Of a stretch of 64,000 nt of DNA, positions 35,797 to 46,605 are shown in pieces. The stretch covers positions 1-64,000 of the forward strand of contig CAVTOX010000002.1 in NCBI GenBank assembly GCA_963736425.1, in the 5' to 3' direction. Under the pieces are notes generated by a model that was not told the DNA's origin, searched no databases, and saw only the letters and a program-made list of their open reading frames with translations. A program made the translations under genes and the position numbers. The first letter of the stretch is position 1, and every line of letters begins with the position of its first letter. The DNA comes from Prado023 sp963736425 (GTDB lineage Bacteria > Actinomycetota > Actinomycetes > S36-B12 > CAIYMF01).

Positions 35797-36287
35797 ATGC
35801 GGTCCTGCTCGACCTGATCGTCGTGACCGCTCTGGTCGTAGCTGCTGTCGGCATCCTCGTCCCGGTCCTCCCGGGCACTTTCCTGGCTCTGGCAGCACTG
35901 CTCATATGGGCCATGGCCACGGGGGGCGCCATCGGCTGGGGGTCCTTCGCTGTCATGGCCGTCGTGATCGGCGCGGGTCAGGTGCTCAAGTACCTGCTCC
36001 CACACAAGTCGCTCACCGCGGCGGGAGTGCCGGGTCGGTCCATCCTCATCGGTGGGATCGCCGCGGTCATCGGATTCTTCGTCATCCCTGTGGTGGGTCT
36101 CATCGTGGGGTTCATCGGGGGGCTCTATCTCGCCGAACATGTGCGGTTGCGCGACTGGACGCTGGCCAAGGAGTCGACGTGGGCGGCGATGAAGGCCACG
36201 GGCTTCTCCATCCTGATCGAGCTGGGCGCCCTGATGGCCGCGGCAGCCGTGTGGGCTGCGGCACTGGTTCTGTTGGCCCAGCAATGA
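35793..36287 (+). CDS. DUF456 membrane protein
   Basis: 164 residues from GTG 35793, coupled to the preceding stop. Strongly hydrophobic, with glycine-rich helices LLDLIVVTALVVAAVGILVP, TFLALAALLIWAMATGG, ILIGGIAAVIGFFVIPVVGL and ILIELGALMAAAAVW, and the VPVLPGTFLAL motif typical of DUF456 proteins. Likely an inner-membrane protein with four or five spans; the function of the family is not known. Intact frame. Confidence 0.8.
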   Translation: MNAVLLDLIVVTALVVAAVGILVPVLPGTFLALAALLIWAMATGGAIGWGSFAVMAVVIGAGQVLKYLLPHKSLTAAGVPGRSILIGGIAAVIGFFVIPVVGLIVGFIGGLYLAEHVRLRDWTLAKESTWAAMKATGFSILIELGALMAAAAVWAAALVLLAQQ

Positions 36288-36306
36288 GGGAAGGTAGGCT
36301 CCGCGC

Positions 36307-36813
36307 ATGGCCACGCCCGCCGACCAGCACGACACCGTCGTCCTGAGGCACGACACGGTTGCCCTCCCCCGTCCCACCGCGTCCGGCGCGGGCGCCCCGA
36401 CGCCGATTCCCCCCGGGGATGCGGGCCTGGGATGGCAACCCGTCGGATCCGTTCACCCGTCCGCGACCTGGGCGTCGGCAGGCTGGAGCCGGAATCCGGC
36501 GTACGCCGCGTCCGCGTGGAGCCAGGTCCCGCCGTTCATGCCACCGTCGGCGCCGACCGTGCTGGTCATGCGCAACAACGCAGCCGTGATCGGGGCCACT
36601 CTCGGGTCGGTGTCGCTGTTCCTGTCGCTGATCCCGCTGATCGGCATCGTTGCCTGGGTCCTGGCGCCCCTCGGCCTGCTCAGCAGCGGCATCGGACTGC
36701 TGGTCGGAGCCTCACGCAAGGTCGGCCGGGTGGGAGCGCTGTGGGGCCTGCTCACCTCAGGGGTGGCCCTGCTCGTGTGCGTGGCGTGGGCCGCACTCCT
36801 CCTCGGCCTCTGA
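36307..36813 (+). CDS. DUF4190-like membrane protein, leaderless
   Basis: 168 residues from ATG 36307. TAGGCT lies 6 nt before the ATG, pointing to leaderless transcription from its own promoter. The first 90 residues are Pro/Ala/Ser-rich and disordered (PTPIPPGDAG, PPFMPPSAP). Two hydrophobic helices follow (AAVIGATLGSVSLFLSLIPL with IGIVAWVLAPLGLLSSGIGL, and ALWGLLTSGVALLVCVAWA), as in DUF4190 proteins. Function unknown. Confidence 0.65.
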   Translation: MATPADQHDTVVLRHDTVALPRPTASGAGAPTPIPPGDAGLGWQPVGSVHPSATWASAGWSRNPAYAASAWSQVPPFMPPSAPTVLVMRNNAAVIGATLGSVSLFLSLIPLIGIVAWVLAPLGLLSSGIGLLVGASRKVGRVGALWGLLTSGVALLVCVAWAALLLGL

Positions 36814-36932
36814 GTGGGCTCGTAGCCCAGAGCCAGTGGTGAGTGGGCGGATCAGGTGACACCGCACGCAGCCGTTGGGTGGGCAGGCCTCCCGGGGTTA
36901 GGCTGTGCACAGCGGGGGGTGTGGGAGGGGCA

Positions 36933-37702
36933 GTGAAGGCAGTCAGGCGGTTCATCTCGATCGGGGTCTCGGCTGCCCTGCTGACGGGTGCGCTTCGCTC
37001 TTCCGGTGGCCGCTGACCAGGCTTCTCGATCCAGCGATCCGGACATCGTGGCCCTCCAGGAGTCGGTCGAGGATCTCCTGCGCGCCACCGTCACCTCGGC
37101 GCGCGCGGTGTACGCGGCGGAGATCAAGACCGCGCGGGCGCAGCGTTCGACGGCCCTGGCAGCACCCCGGGCGGAGCGTGACGCAGCCCTGAAGCTGTGC
37201 TGAGACCAAAGCAGAGCGACGTCTGGCACGTCGGGCCTATGACCGCAGCGCAGCCCCCGTGATCCAGGAGTACCGGACCGCGAAGGCAGCGGCACAGGCC
37301 AGGCGGAACGCGACCATCGACGAGGCCCTTGCGCAGTACCTCGTCGCCACCGAGAAGCCGACAATCGCCGAGGCGCTGAAGGACTATCTGGCCGCGACAG
37401 CTGTCGCCGGCGACACCCTCGAGCTGGCGCTGAAGTCGGGCCGCGACACGCTCAAGACCGACACGGCCGACGAGCGCGCGCAACTGGTGACCGACCTGGA
37501 GGACACCACGACCGACGCTGAGCGCAACGATGCGTGGCTGGACTTCCAGGCAGCATCCACCAAGGATCGACGGGCCTACGAGCGCTCGATTGCCAGCGCT
37601 CGGGCCACGTACGCCTCAGCGATGTCCGAGGCCCGCGGCGAGTTCAAGCTGGTCACCGGCCTGTCGATCAAGAAGTTGCTCAAGCTCCCCTTCATCGTCT
37701 GA
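36933..37702 (+). CDS. Secreted alpha-helical (coiled-coil-like) protein (frameshifted)
   Basis: GGGAGGGGCA directly precedes GTG 36933. The signal peptide begins VKAVRRFISIGVSAALLTGA. The frame changes near 36985 and again near 37201. The mature part is almost entirely charged and Ala-rich helix, with repeated patterns such as VYAAEIKTARAQRS, YRTAKAAAQARRNATIDEAL and YERSIASARATYASAMSEA, and ends KKLLKLPFIV. Such heptad-like sequence suggests an extracellular coiled coil. No family recognised. Its 3' end overlaps the converging hrpA gene by 11 bp. Confidence 0.6.
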
Positions 37703-40700
37703 TCCCGGACACGAACTTCTCGATCCTGCGCTCTGATACGGGTACCGCCGTCCGGATGTGCTGAGCGAACAGACTGATCCGGTACTCGTCGATCATCCGT
37801 CGGGCTGCCCGCGCTGTCTCCTGGCTGGCCATCGGATCATGTACCGGCCACTCCGGAACACACTGGGCCATCATCTGCTCCCCTGCCCGGGCCGCCTCCA
37901 GACGGCGGGCGTCGGCCGCCGGGTCGTCTGCCAACTTCGAGGCGCGCCACGCCAGGGCCTGCAGGTAGCGGCGGAGGTCCGGCAGCTGGTCAGCACCGAT
38001 CCGCGTGAGTGGACGGGGCCCGACCAACCGATCCAGCTCGGCCCGGACGTCCGCGACTGAGTCCGCGACCACAGGCGACGTCAGGGCATCCACCGAGCGC
38101 TGCGCATCCCAGGCCAGGCCCAGGGCCGTGACCACCTGCGCGAGGACGCCCGCGTAGCGCGTGGGCAGCTCGAGGGTGATCCTTGAGGCGGCGTCCGCGA
38201 AGGACTGTGCATCGCGGACCTGCGGACCCGTGAGCAGAGCGTCGATGCTTGCGTCCGCGCAGTCGTCGAGCAGGGCCTGAGCGCCGCCATGCGGGTACCG
38301 ACCGAGGATCAGGCGCCCGGTCATGTCCAGCGACGCGTGCCCACGGGGTGCCGGGTTCGGGACGGCCAGGGCCACCAGCCTGCGCACGCCTCGCAGATGG
38401 GTCCGCTGCGCCGCAGCCGCGTCGGCCAGCACTGCGAGGTCGACCGATCGGCCCCGGTCCACCAGCGCGGGGTATCCCGTGACAGGCACCCCGGACACGA
38501 CTCGCTGCACCGTCTCGGGGATGCTCCCGAAGGTCCACGTCGTAGCCCCGGAGACCGTGATGTCGTCGGCCGCGCGGGCGAGCATCGCGGCGCGGTCAGG
38601 TGCGTGCCGGCGCTGCAGGGCGGCCAGGTCCCGGCCCTCGCCCAGCACGGTCCCGGACTCATCGACCACCCGGTAGCGAGGCAGCAGGTGCATCGGGACG
38701 CGCGCGAGGTCCCAGTCCTCGGCGCGCACCCGGACCCCGGTGAGCCGGTTGACCGCAGCTGCCACCGCCTCGAGGATCGGCTGGTCGGCCAGCTCCGCGG
38801 CGTCGAGGACTGCGGGCACAAGGTTCGGTGCCGGGCCGAGCTGGCGGCGGATCGACTTGGCGGGGCTGCGCAGCAGCGCGGTCACGAGGTCTCCGCGCAG
38901 TCCAGGCGCGGCACCGGGGACCTCGGCGGGGTCGAGATCGGGCAGTACCGCCAGCGGAACGTCCACCGTGACGCCGTCGGCGGCGTCCCCAGGCTCGAAG
39001 GCATAGGAGAGACTCAACGTCACCTCAGGCCCGGCGCTCCACCGAAGGGGGAAGTCGCCATCATCTGGAAGCTCCTCGCCGGCCACGTGGATGTCAGCCT
39101 GGGTGAGGGTGAGCAGGTCGGGGGTCGCCCGGGATGCCGTCTTCCACCAGGAGTCGAAGTGCCGCACGGAGGTGGTGTCGGCGGGTATTCGGGCGTCGTA
39201 GAACGCGAACAGCCCCTCGTCGTCGATGACCAGTCCACGACGTCGGCTGCGCTCCTCGACCTCCTCCGCAGACTTGAGGGCCGCGACGTTCGCGTGCCAG
39301 AACCGGTGCCGGGTACTCCACTCCCCTTCGACCAGCGCGCCCCGGATGAACAGCTCGCGGCACAGCGGGGGGTCGATCCGCCCGTAATCCACCGTCCGCC
39401 CGGTCACCAGGGGGATCGCGAACAGCGTCACCCGCTCGACTGCGACCGTCGCGCCCCGTCGGGCGGACCAGTGCGGCTCGGCATAGCTGCGCGACACCAG
39501 GTGCGCAGCTGCCTCCTCGATCCAGTCGGCCTTGACCGCAGCGTTGCGCCGTGCGAACAGCCGCGAGGTCTCCACCAGCTCAGAGGACATGACCCACTCA
39601 GGGTTCCTGCGCGCCAGCGCTGACCCGGGGAAGATCACGAAGCGGGCCCCACGTGCCCCGAGGTAGTCCCGTCGCGTCGGGTCCCACAGACCCACCTGGG
39701 AGAGCATCCCGGTCAGTAGGGCCCGGTGCAGGCCGTCGTGGTCGTCGCGGCCGCTGCTCCAGCTGATGCCCAGCCCGGAGAGCACCTCTCGGATCTGGGC
39801 GACGAGGTCCTGCCACTCGCGGATCCGCAGGTAGTTCAGGTACTGGTCGCGGCACGCTCGGCGCAACCCGCTGGACGACGTGCTGCTGCGCAGTGTGCGG
39901 ATGTGATCCCAGAGGTTGAGCAGCGTGGAGAAATCCGAGCTCTTGTCGACGAAACGCGCGTGGGCGGCGTCGGCCTTGCCACGCTCGGCCTCGGGGCGCT
40001 CACGCGGGTCCTGGATGGTCAGCCCGGCAACGATGACCACCACCTCACGGACACATCCCGTCTCGGCGGCTGCGAGGACCATCCGGCCCAGGCGGGGATC
40101 CAGCGGGAGGCGTGCGAGTCGCCTGCCCAGAGGCGTGAGGCGCGGCAGCCCGCCGCCGTCCTTCAGGGCGCCCAACTCCTGGAGAAGTGCCACGCCATCG
40201 CGGATCTGGCGGGTATCCGGCGGGTCGAGGAAGGGGAACCGCTCGATCTCGCCGAGCCTCAGCGCGGCCATCTGCAGGATCACTGAGGCCAGGTTGGTGC
40301 GCAGGATCTCTGGGTCGGTGAACTCCGGGCGGTCCAGGTAGTCCTGCTCGGAGTACAGGCGGATGGCGATGCCGTCACGGACGCGCCCGCAGCGCCCGGC
40401 GCGCTGGTTGGCAGACGCCTGGGAGATCGGCTCGATCGGCAGGCGTTGGACCTTCAGCCGCTTGCTGTAGCGCGAGATCCGGGCCGTTCCAGGGTCCACG
40501 ACGTACCGGATCCCGGGGACCGTGATGGACGTCTCGGCGACGTTGGTGGCAAGGACCACTCGCCTGCCGCCACCGGGCGCGAACACCCGGTGCTGCTCGG
40601 CCGAGCTCAGCCGGGCGTAGAGCGGCAGGACCGTCGTGGTGACATCGAGCATCGATCGCAGAGCGTCGGCCACGTCGTGGATCTCGCGCTGTCCCGACAG

Positions 40701-41378
40701 GAACACGAGCACGTCGCCATCCCCGGAGGTCAGGCACTCCATGACGGCCTCGCAGACGGCGTCCACGTCGTCGGAGGCCACATCCTCGACCGGGCGGTAG
40801 CGGACCTCCACCGGGTACGTACGGCCGCTGACCTCGATGATCGGGGCGCCGCCGAAGTGCGCGGAGAAGCGCTCGACGTCGATGGTCGCGCTGGTCACGA
40901 TCACCCGCAGGTCCGGGCGGCGTGGCAGGAGGCGCGTGAGGTAGCCGAGCAGGAAGTCGATGTTGAGGCTGCGCTCGTGCGCCTCGTCGATGATGATCGT
41001 GTCGTAGCGGCGCAGGTCCCGGTCGCGCTGCAACTCGGCGAGCAGGATGCCATCGGTCATCACCTTGACCTTGGTGCCCTTGTTGGTGCGGTCGGTGAAA
41101 CGCACCGCGAAGCCCACCTCGGCGCCGAGCTCGACTCCGCACTCCTCGGCGATCCGGGCGGCCAACGTCCGCGCGGCAATCCGACGCGGCTGTGTGTGGC
41201 CGATCATCGCGTGATTGCCCCGGCCCGCGGCAAGGGCGATCTTGGGCAGCTGGGTGGTCTTGCCAGAGCCGGTCTCACCGGCGACGATCACCACCTGGTG
41301 GTCGCGCAGCGCTGCCGTGATGGCCTCCACGTGGGCTGCGATCGGCAGGTGTTCAGGTACTGCCAGGTGCATGGTCAC
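37692..41378 (-). CDS. hrpA: ATP-dependent RNA helicase HrpA (DEAH box)
   Basis: 1228 residues from GTG 41378, chosen because the product then starts like other actinobacterial HrpA proteins (TMHLAVPEHLPIAAH). Motif I GETGSGKTTQ, motif Ia TQPRRIAA, motif II DEAH in IIIDEAHERS, motif III SAT in VTSATID, motif VI QRAGRCGR, then the helicase-associated winged-helix and OB domains and the long C-terminal DUF3418 region. HrpA unwinds RNA and is implicated in mRNA processing and rescue of stalled ribosomes. Stand-alone gene; its stop overlaps the end of the converging secreted-protein gene. Confidence 0.9.
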   Translation of the reverse strand: MTMHLAVPEHLPIAAHVEAITAALRDHQVVIVAGETGSGKTTQLPKIALAAGRGNHAMIGHTQPRRIAARTLAARIAEECGVELGAEVGFAVRFTDRTNKGTKVKVMTDGILLAELQRDRDLRRYDTIIIDEAHERSLNIDFLLGYLTRLLPRRPDLRVIVTSATIDVERFSAHFGGAPIIEVSGRTYPVEVRYRPVEDVASDDVDAVCEAVMECLTSGDGDVLVFLSGQREIHDVADALRSMLDVTTTVLPLYARLSSAEQHRVFAPGGGRRVVLATNVAETSITVPGIRYVVDPGTARISRYSKRLKVQRLPIEPISQASANQRAGRCGRVRDGIAIRLYSEQDYLDRPEFTDPEILRTNLASVILQMAALRLGEIERFPFLDPPDTRQIRDGVALLQELGALKDGGGLPRLTPLGRRLARLPLDPRLGRMVLAAAETGCVREVVVIVAGLTIQDPRERPEAERGKADAAHARFVDKSSDFSTLLNLWDHIRTLRSSTSSSGLRRACRDQYLNYLRIREWQDLVAQIREVLSGLGISWSSGRDDHDGLHRALLTGMLSQVGLWDPTRRDYLGARGARFVIFPGSALARRNPEWVMSSELVETSRLFARRNAAVKADWIEEAAAHLVSRSYAEPHWSARRGATVAVERVTLFAIPLVTGRTVDYGRIDPPLCRELFIRGALVEGEWSTRHRFWHANVAALKSAEEVEERSRRRGLVIDDEGLFAFYDARIPADTTSVRHFDSWWKTASRATPDLLTLTQADIHVAGEELPDDGDFPLRWSAGPEVTLSLSYAFEPGDAADGVTVDVPLAVLPDLDPAEVPGAAPGLRGDLVTALLRSPAKSIRRQLGPAPNLVPAVLDAAELADQPILEAVAAAVNRLTGVRVRAEDWDLARVPMHLLPRYRVVDESGTVLGEGRDLAALQRRHAPDRAAMLARAADDITVSGATTWTFGSIPETVQRVVSGVPVTGYPALVDRGRSVDLAVLADAAAAQRTHLRGVRRLVALAVPNPAPRGHASLDMTGRLILGRYPHGGAQALLDDCADASIDALLTGPQVRDAQSFADAASRITLELPTRYAGVLAQVVTALGLAWDAQRSVDALTSPVVADSVADVRAELDRLVGPRPLTRIGADQLPDLRRYLQALAWRASKLADDPAADARRLEAARAGEQMMAQCVPEWPVHDPMASQETARAARRMIDEYRISLFAQHIRTAVPVSERRIEKFVSGIRR

Positions 41379-41519
41379 GGTTGAGTGGGCAGCGAGGAGG
41401 CGGGGCGATATCCAGTCCCGGCCGGGCCTTCGCAGGGCCGGCCGATCTTCTGGGTGGCCGCCATCTTCATGGCCACAGGCTGCCACACCACAGCGGATGC
41501 ACGCACCGAGACCCTCGGG

Positions 41520-42962
41520 CTACCAGGAGCGGTCGAGTGGCCGGCCCTCGGCGTATCCCGCGGCCGACTGCACGCCCAGCAGCGCCCGTTCGTGGAAGCC
41601 GGCCATCGAGGTCGCTCCCGCGTACGTGCACGCCGAGCGAACGCCGGACGTGATCGAGTCCAGCAGGTCCTCGACGCCGGGGCGCAGCGGGTCGATGTAC
41701 ATCCGCGAGTGCGAGATCCCCTCCTCGAACATCGCCTTGCGTGCGCGGTCGAACGCGGACTCGTCGGAGGTCCGTCCGCGGACGGCTCGGGCGGAGGCCA
41801 TCCCGAAGCTCACCTTGTATGCCTTTCCGGACGGATCGATCTGCAGGTCCCCCGGCGACTCGTAGGTTCCGGCGAACCACGAGCCGATCATGACCGCCCC
41901 GGCGCCGGCGGCCAGGGCGATGGCGACGTCACGCGGGTGGCGCACTCCCCCATCGGCCCAGATCCAGCGCCCCTCCTTGCGCGCGGCGGTGGCACAGTCG
42001 ACGACTGCCGACAGCTGCGGCCGACCTACCCCAGTCTGCATGCGGGTGGTGCACATCGCCCCGGGACCGACCCCAACCTTGACGATGTCAGCGCCGGCCT
42101 CGATCAGGTCCAGGGTCCCGGCGGCTGTGACCACGTTTCCGGCCACGACGGGCACGGCTGGTGCGATGTGCCGCGCCCGGCCGACGGCGCCCAGCGCCTC
42201 GACCATCTTCTCCTGGTGGCCGTGTGCGGTGTCGACGACCAGGATGTCCACCCCTGCGGCGAGAAGCGCCTCGGCCCGACGCTGGACATCGCCGTTGACG
42301 CCGATCGCTGCCCCCACGCGCAGCCGGCCGGAAGCGTCGACGGCCGGGGTGTAGACGGTCGCGCGCAGGGCCCCAGGGGCGGTGAGGAGGCCCACCATCG
42401 TGCCGTTCGCAGCCACGATGGGCGCGACCTTGCGCCGGGCGTGATGCATGGCCTCGAAGGCCTCCCGTGGAGCCACTCCGTCGGGCAGGGTGAAGACCTC
42501 CTCGCTCATGACATCGGCGATGCTGCTGAAGCGATCCGTGTCGCTGCAGTCGGACTCGGTCACGATGCCGATGGGGACACCGCCGCGCTCCACCACGGCA
42601 GCTCCGTGGGCGCGCTTGTGGATCAACGACAGGGCCGTGCCGATCGTCTCGTCCGGGGAGAGTCGTACCGGCGTGTCGTAGACCGGATGCCGGGCCTTGA
42701 CCCATGCGACGACGTCGGCGACCACCTCAACGGGGATGTCCTGCGGGATGATCACCAGGCCGCCGCGGCGTGCGACAGTCTCGGCCATGCGCCGCCCGGC
42801 CACGGCCGTCATGTTGGCGACGACGATCGGTATGGTCGCCCCGGAGCCGTCGGGCGCGGTGAGGTCCACGGAGAACCGGGAGGCGACGGCCGAGCGGGTC
42901 GGGACCAGGAAGGCGTCGTCGTAGGTCAGGTCGTGGGCGGGCAGCTCGTGCAGGAAGCGCAT
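41520..42962 (-). CDS. guaB1: GuaB1-type IMP dehydrogenase/GMP reductase family protein
   Basis: 480 residues from ATG 42962; TACCGT is exactly 6 nt upstream, so it is probably leaderless. TIM-barrel with two CBS domains inserted (IGIVTESDCSDTD, MVGLLTAPGALRATV). Catalytic loop GPGAMCTTRMQTGVG with the nucleophilic Cys, and phosphate-binding WADGGVRHPRDVA. The short N-terminus and the motif set match GuaB1 of mycobacteria, which acts as a GMP reductase (GMP to IMP with NADPH) rather than the essential IMP dehydrogenase. The purine salvage assignment is from family knowledge. It diverges from the small P-loop kinase gene. Confidence 0.85.
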   Translation of the reverse strand: MRFLHELPAHDLTYDDAFLVPTRSAVASRFSVDLTAPDGSGATIPIVVANMTAVAGRRMAETVARRGGLVIIPQDIPVEVVADVVAWVKARHPVYDTPVRLSPDETIGTALSLIHKRAHGAAVVERGGVPIGIVTESDCSDTDRFSSIADVMSEEVFTLPDGVAPREAFEAMHHARRKVAPIVAANGTMVGLLTAPGALRATVYTPAVDASGRLRVGAAIGVNGDVQRRAEALLAAGVDILVVDTAHGHQEKMVEALGAVGRARHIAPAVPVVAGNVVTAAGTLDLIEAGADIVKVGVGPGAMCTTRMQTGVGRPQLSAVVDCATAARKEGRWIWADGGVRHPRDVAIALAAGAGAVMIGSWFAGTYESPGDLQIDPSGKAYKVSFGMASARAVRGRTSDESAFDRARKAMFEEGISHSRMYIDPLRPGVEDLLDSITSGVRSACTYAGATSMAGFHERALLGVQSAAGYAEGRPLDRSW

Positions 42963-42968
42963 GCGATC

Positions 42969-43014
42969 ACGGTATCCCGGGTGAAGGGACCGCGGGGCGG
43001 GTTCTGCGTACGCT
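42969..43014. promoter_or_regulatory. Back-to-back leaderless promoters of guaB1 and the P-loop gene
   Basis: TACCGT (minus strand, complement of 42969-42974) lies 6 nt from the guaB1 ATG, and TACGCT (43009-43014, plus) lies 6 nt from the GTG at 43021. The two -10 boxes are only 34 bp apart, so their -35 regions would overlap and the two promoters should compete. Confidence 0.55.
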
Positions 43015-43020
43015 CTGCTG

Positions 43021-43569
43021 GTGCGCCGCGTCGTGATCGTTGGGAACTCCGGGTCAGGCAAGACGACCCTTGCCGACCAGGTCGCCGGGCGGCTGGGTGT
43101 CCCGCACGTCGAGCTCGACGCCCACTACCATCAGGCCGGATGGTCGCCGAGGCCGCCGGAGGAGTTCGCGCACGTGGTCCGGGAGGCCCTCGACGCTGCC
43201 GACACCGAGGCCGACGGATGGGTGGTGTGCGGCAACTACCGGCCGGTTCGCACGCAGATCTGGGCTCGTGCCGACACGATCGTCTGGTTGGACCTGCCGC
43301 GGCCGGTGGTGATGTGGCGCGTGACGAGCCGCTCGGTCAGGCGAGTGGTGGGGCGCGCCGAGCTGTGGAACGGCAACCGGGAGTCGCTGGTGAACGTGCT
43401 GGCGCTGCACGATCCCGAGCGATCGATCCTGCGGTGGGCGTGGGACGGGGTCGAGCGGTACCGGCAGCAGTACGTTCCGGCCATGGCCAGCACTACGTGG
43501 GCGGACCTCCGCTGGTACCGACTGCGCTCGCCCAGCGAGGTCACTCGGTGGCTCGAGCACGACTGTTGA
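43021..43569 (+). CDS. P-loop NTPase (topology modulator / adenylate-kinase-like)
   Basis: 182 residues from GTG 43021. Walker A is at the very N-terminus (RRVVIVGNSGSGKTTLADQV), followed by VPHVELDAHYHQAGW and IVWLDLPRPVVMWRVTSRS, the pattern of the FlaR-like/adenylate kinase-related family once called DNA topology modulation proteins. Probably a small nucleotide or other phosphotransferase; the substrate is unknown. Its leaderless promoter abuts that of guaB1, which might hint at a nucleotide-related role, but this is weak. The frame is intact. Confidence 0.75.
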   Translation: MRRVVIVGNSGSGKTTLADQVAGRLGVPHVELDAHYHQAGWSPRPPEEFAHVVREALDAADTEADGWVVCGNYRPVRTQIWARADTIVWLDLPRPVVMWRVTSRSVRRVVGRAELWNGNRESLVNVLALHDPERSILRWAWDGVERYRQQYVPAMASTTWADLRWYRLRSPSEVTRWLEHDC

Positions 43570-43666
43570 GCCTTGCCGAGGCCTCGCCCGGCACCGTCCC
43601 GAACCCGTTCGGCTCAACCCCACTCCCCTGGATGCCGACCATCACCCCAGGAGAAGGGGGCGCACC

Positions 43667-45364
<1,698 letters not shown>

Positions 45365-45370
45365 GTCCGG

Positions 45371-45952
45371 TCAGGACTGAACCCGCAGGGCGGCCAGGAC
45401 TCGGGTCTCGCGCAGGACCCAGGTCCGGGCACTGCCCGCGGCCAGGACGCGCTTGTTGGCCTCGATCGCCTCGTCGAGGGTGATCCAGATGGGCTCGAAC
45501 GCGAGCTCGCGCTCATAGTCGTCGAGGCGCTGGGCGTGGACCTCGTCGTCGACATCACACGGGTAGTAGGTCGATTCCATCCTCAGGACGTGACCGGGCT
45601 CGCGGGCTCTCCGGTGCTCGATGGCACGCAGGATCGCATCGCTGACGTGGGTGACGGTGCGCCCGCACTCCTCGGAGACCTCGCGGACCAGGCCCTGGTG
45701 GGCAGACTCCCCCGGTTCGACACCGCCCCCGGGGAACTTGTAGTCCCCGGCGACGCTCGAGTGCACCATCAGGAACATGTCCCCGCGGCGGATGACGGCG
45801 CGCACCGCGTGTCGCTGCAGGATCTCTGCCGAGTCGGTTGGGAACGGATCGTGGTCGATCCGGATCAGGCGCGGGTCAGCCCCACGAGTGCCGGGCGCCA
45901 CGTCGGTCAGTCCAGGTAGTCGCGGACTAGGGACGCCTGTGCGCCATGCCAT
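45371..45952 (-). CDS. Nudix hydrolase
   Basis: 193 residues. The Nudix box is complete: GGGVEPGESAHQGLVREVSE followed by ECG, giving GX5EX7REUXEEXG. Around it are RAVIRRGDMFLMVHSSVAG and ELAFEPIWITLDEAIEAN. These enzymes hydrolyse nucleoside diphosphates linked to another moiety, using Mg2+. The unusual YYPCDVDDEVHAQRLDDYE insert is not diagnostic. ATG 45952 has no strong ribosome-binding site, so the start is uncertain. It converges on pilB with 6 bp between the stops. Confidence 0.85.
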   Translation of the reverse strand: MAWRTGVPSPRLPGLTDVAPGTRGADPRLIRIDHDPFPTDSAEILQRHAVRAVIRRGDMFLMVHSSVAGDYKFPGGGVEPGESAHQGLVREVSEECGRTVTHVSDAILRAIEHRRAREPGHVLRMESTYYPCDVDDEVHAQRLDDYERELAFEPIWITLDEAIEANKRVLAAGSARTWVLRETRVLAALRVQS

Positions 45953-46055
45953 CGTTGCTGGTCAGGGCGCAAATCGCCAGCGCTGTGGCCGGAAGAATCC
46001 TTGACTGAGTGGGGCATCGTCACGGACGCAGGCTAGCGCCACAGGACCGCGCAAA

Positions 46056-46078
46056 GGCCCGCTGAGCCACGTCGGGCC
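46056..46078 (-). terminator. Terminator hairpin after the 55-residue membrane protein
   Basis: GGCCCG (46056-46061) pairs with CGGGCC (46073-46078). On the minus strand the stem is followed by TTTGCG, as in the terminator at 12537-12577. It lies about 65 nt downstream of the small membrane protein gene ending at 46143. Confidence 0.5.
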
Positions 46079-46142
46079 CGTGTCCGTGTCCTTGACGTGC
46101 TGGTGCGCTCAGGACGGCCCTGTCAGCCGCGCGGGGTGAGCG

Positions 46143-46310
46143 TCAACGTCGGACATGTGGCGGATATTCGGCCGGCCCCGCCCGTCGCTTCCTCAAGTAG
46201 ATCACTATCGCCATCCAACACATGATGTCGAAGATCGCGGCCGGGATGAGGAACAGGGTTAGGTGGTCCAAGTACCACCAGCAATACTGGACGACCTGGT
46301 CAGCGCTCAC
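46143..46310 (-). CDS. 55-residue single-span membrane protein
   Basis: GTG 46310 is preceded by GGTGGAGG with 7-nt spacing, a strong ribosome-binding site. The product starts VSADQVVQYCWWYLDH, has one long hydrophobic segment (LTLFLIPAAIFDIMCWMAIVIY) and a short basic tail (LRKRRAGPAEYPPHVRR). The positive charges after the helix predict a cytoplasmic C-terminus. No family recognised. The gene lies alone between the Nudix gene and rpoD, all on the minus strand. The ribosome-binding site, topology and a downstream terminator-like hairpin support a real gene despite its size. Confidence 0.6.
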   Translation of the reverse strand: MSADQVVQYCWWYLDHLTLFLIPAAIFDIMCWMAIVIYLRKRRAGPAEYPPHVRR

Positions 46311-46447
46311 GGGACTGCCTCCACCAGGGTGGTACCCGTGGGCAGCGGGACTATCCCCGACCAGGGCGCCGATGTCCTCGGAGCCGGGCTCGCAGTCTCG
46401 TCACCCTAGGTATACGTCCGGGCGCGCAGGGTAGTAGCACGGTGGGC

Positions 46448-46484
46448 GGGCCTCGCTTCAACGCTCACGGGCTTGGCGAGGCCC
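46448..46484 (-). terminator. Terminator-like hairpin downstream of rpoD
   Basis: GGGCCTCGC (46448-46456) and GCGAGGCCC (46476-46484) are perfect complements around a 19-nt loop. It lies about 120 nt past the rpoD stop on the minus strand, with no obvious U-run. No other transcript clearly ends here. Confidence 0.5.
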
Positions 46485-46605
46485 CCCTCGTGGGATCTGG
46501 CCCGCCCCTGATTCGGGTATCTCTCCCCAGCACTCTTCGTTTCAGAATGGCACGTGGCTAATTGCGCTCCTGAGCTGCGACGATGCCGGAATCCCGGGCG
46601 TGTCG

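Noticed and set aside
45953..46142. Possible tRNA or small RNA between the Nudix and membrane-protein genes
   Set aside because: No cloverleaf or CCA-end pattern could be drawn; only the terminator hairpin at 46056 was supported.
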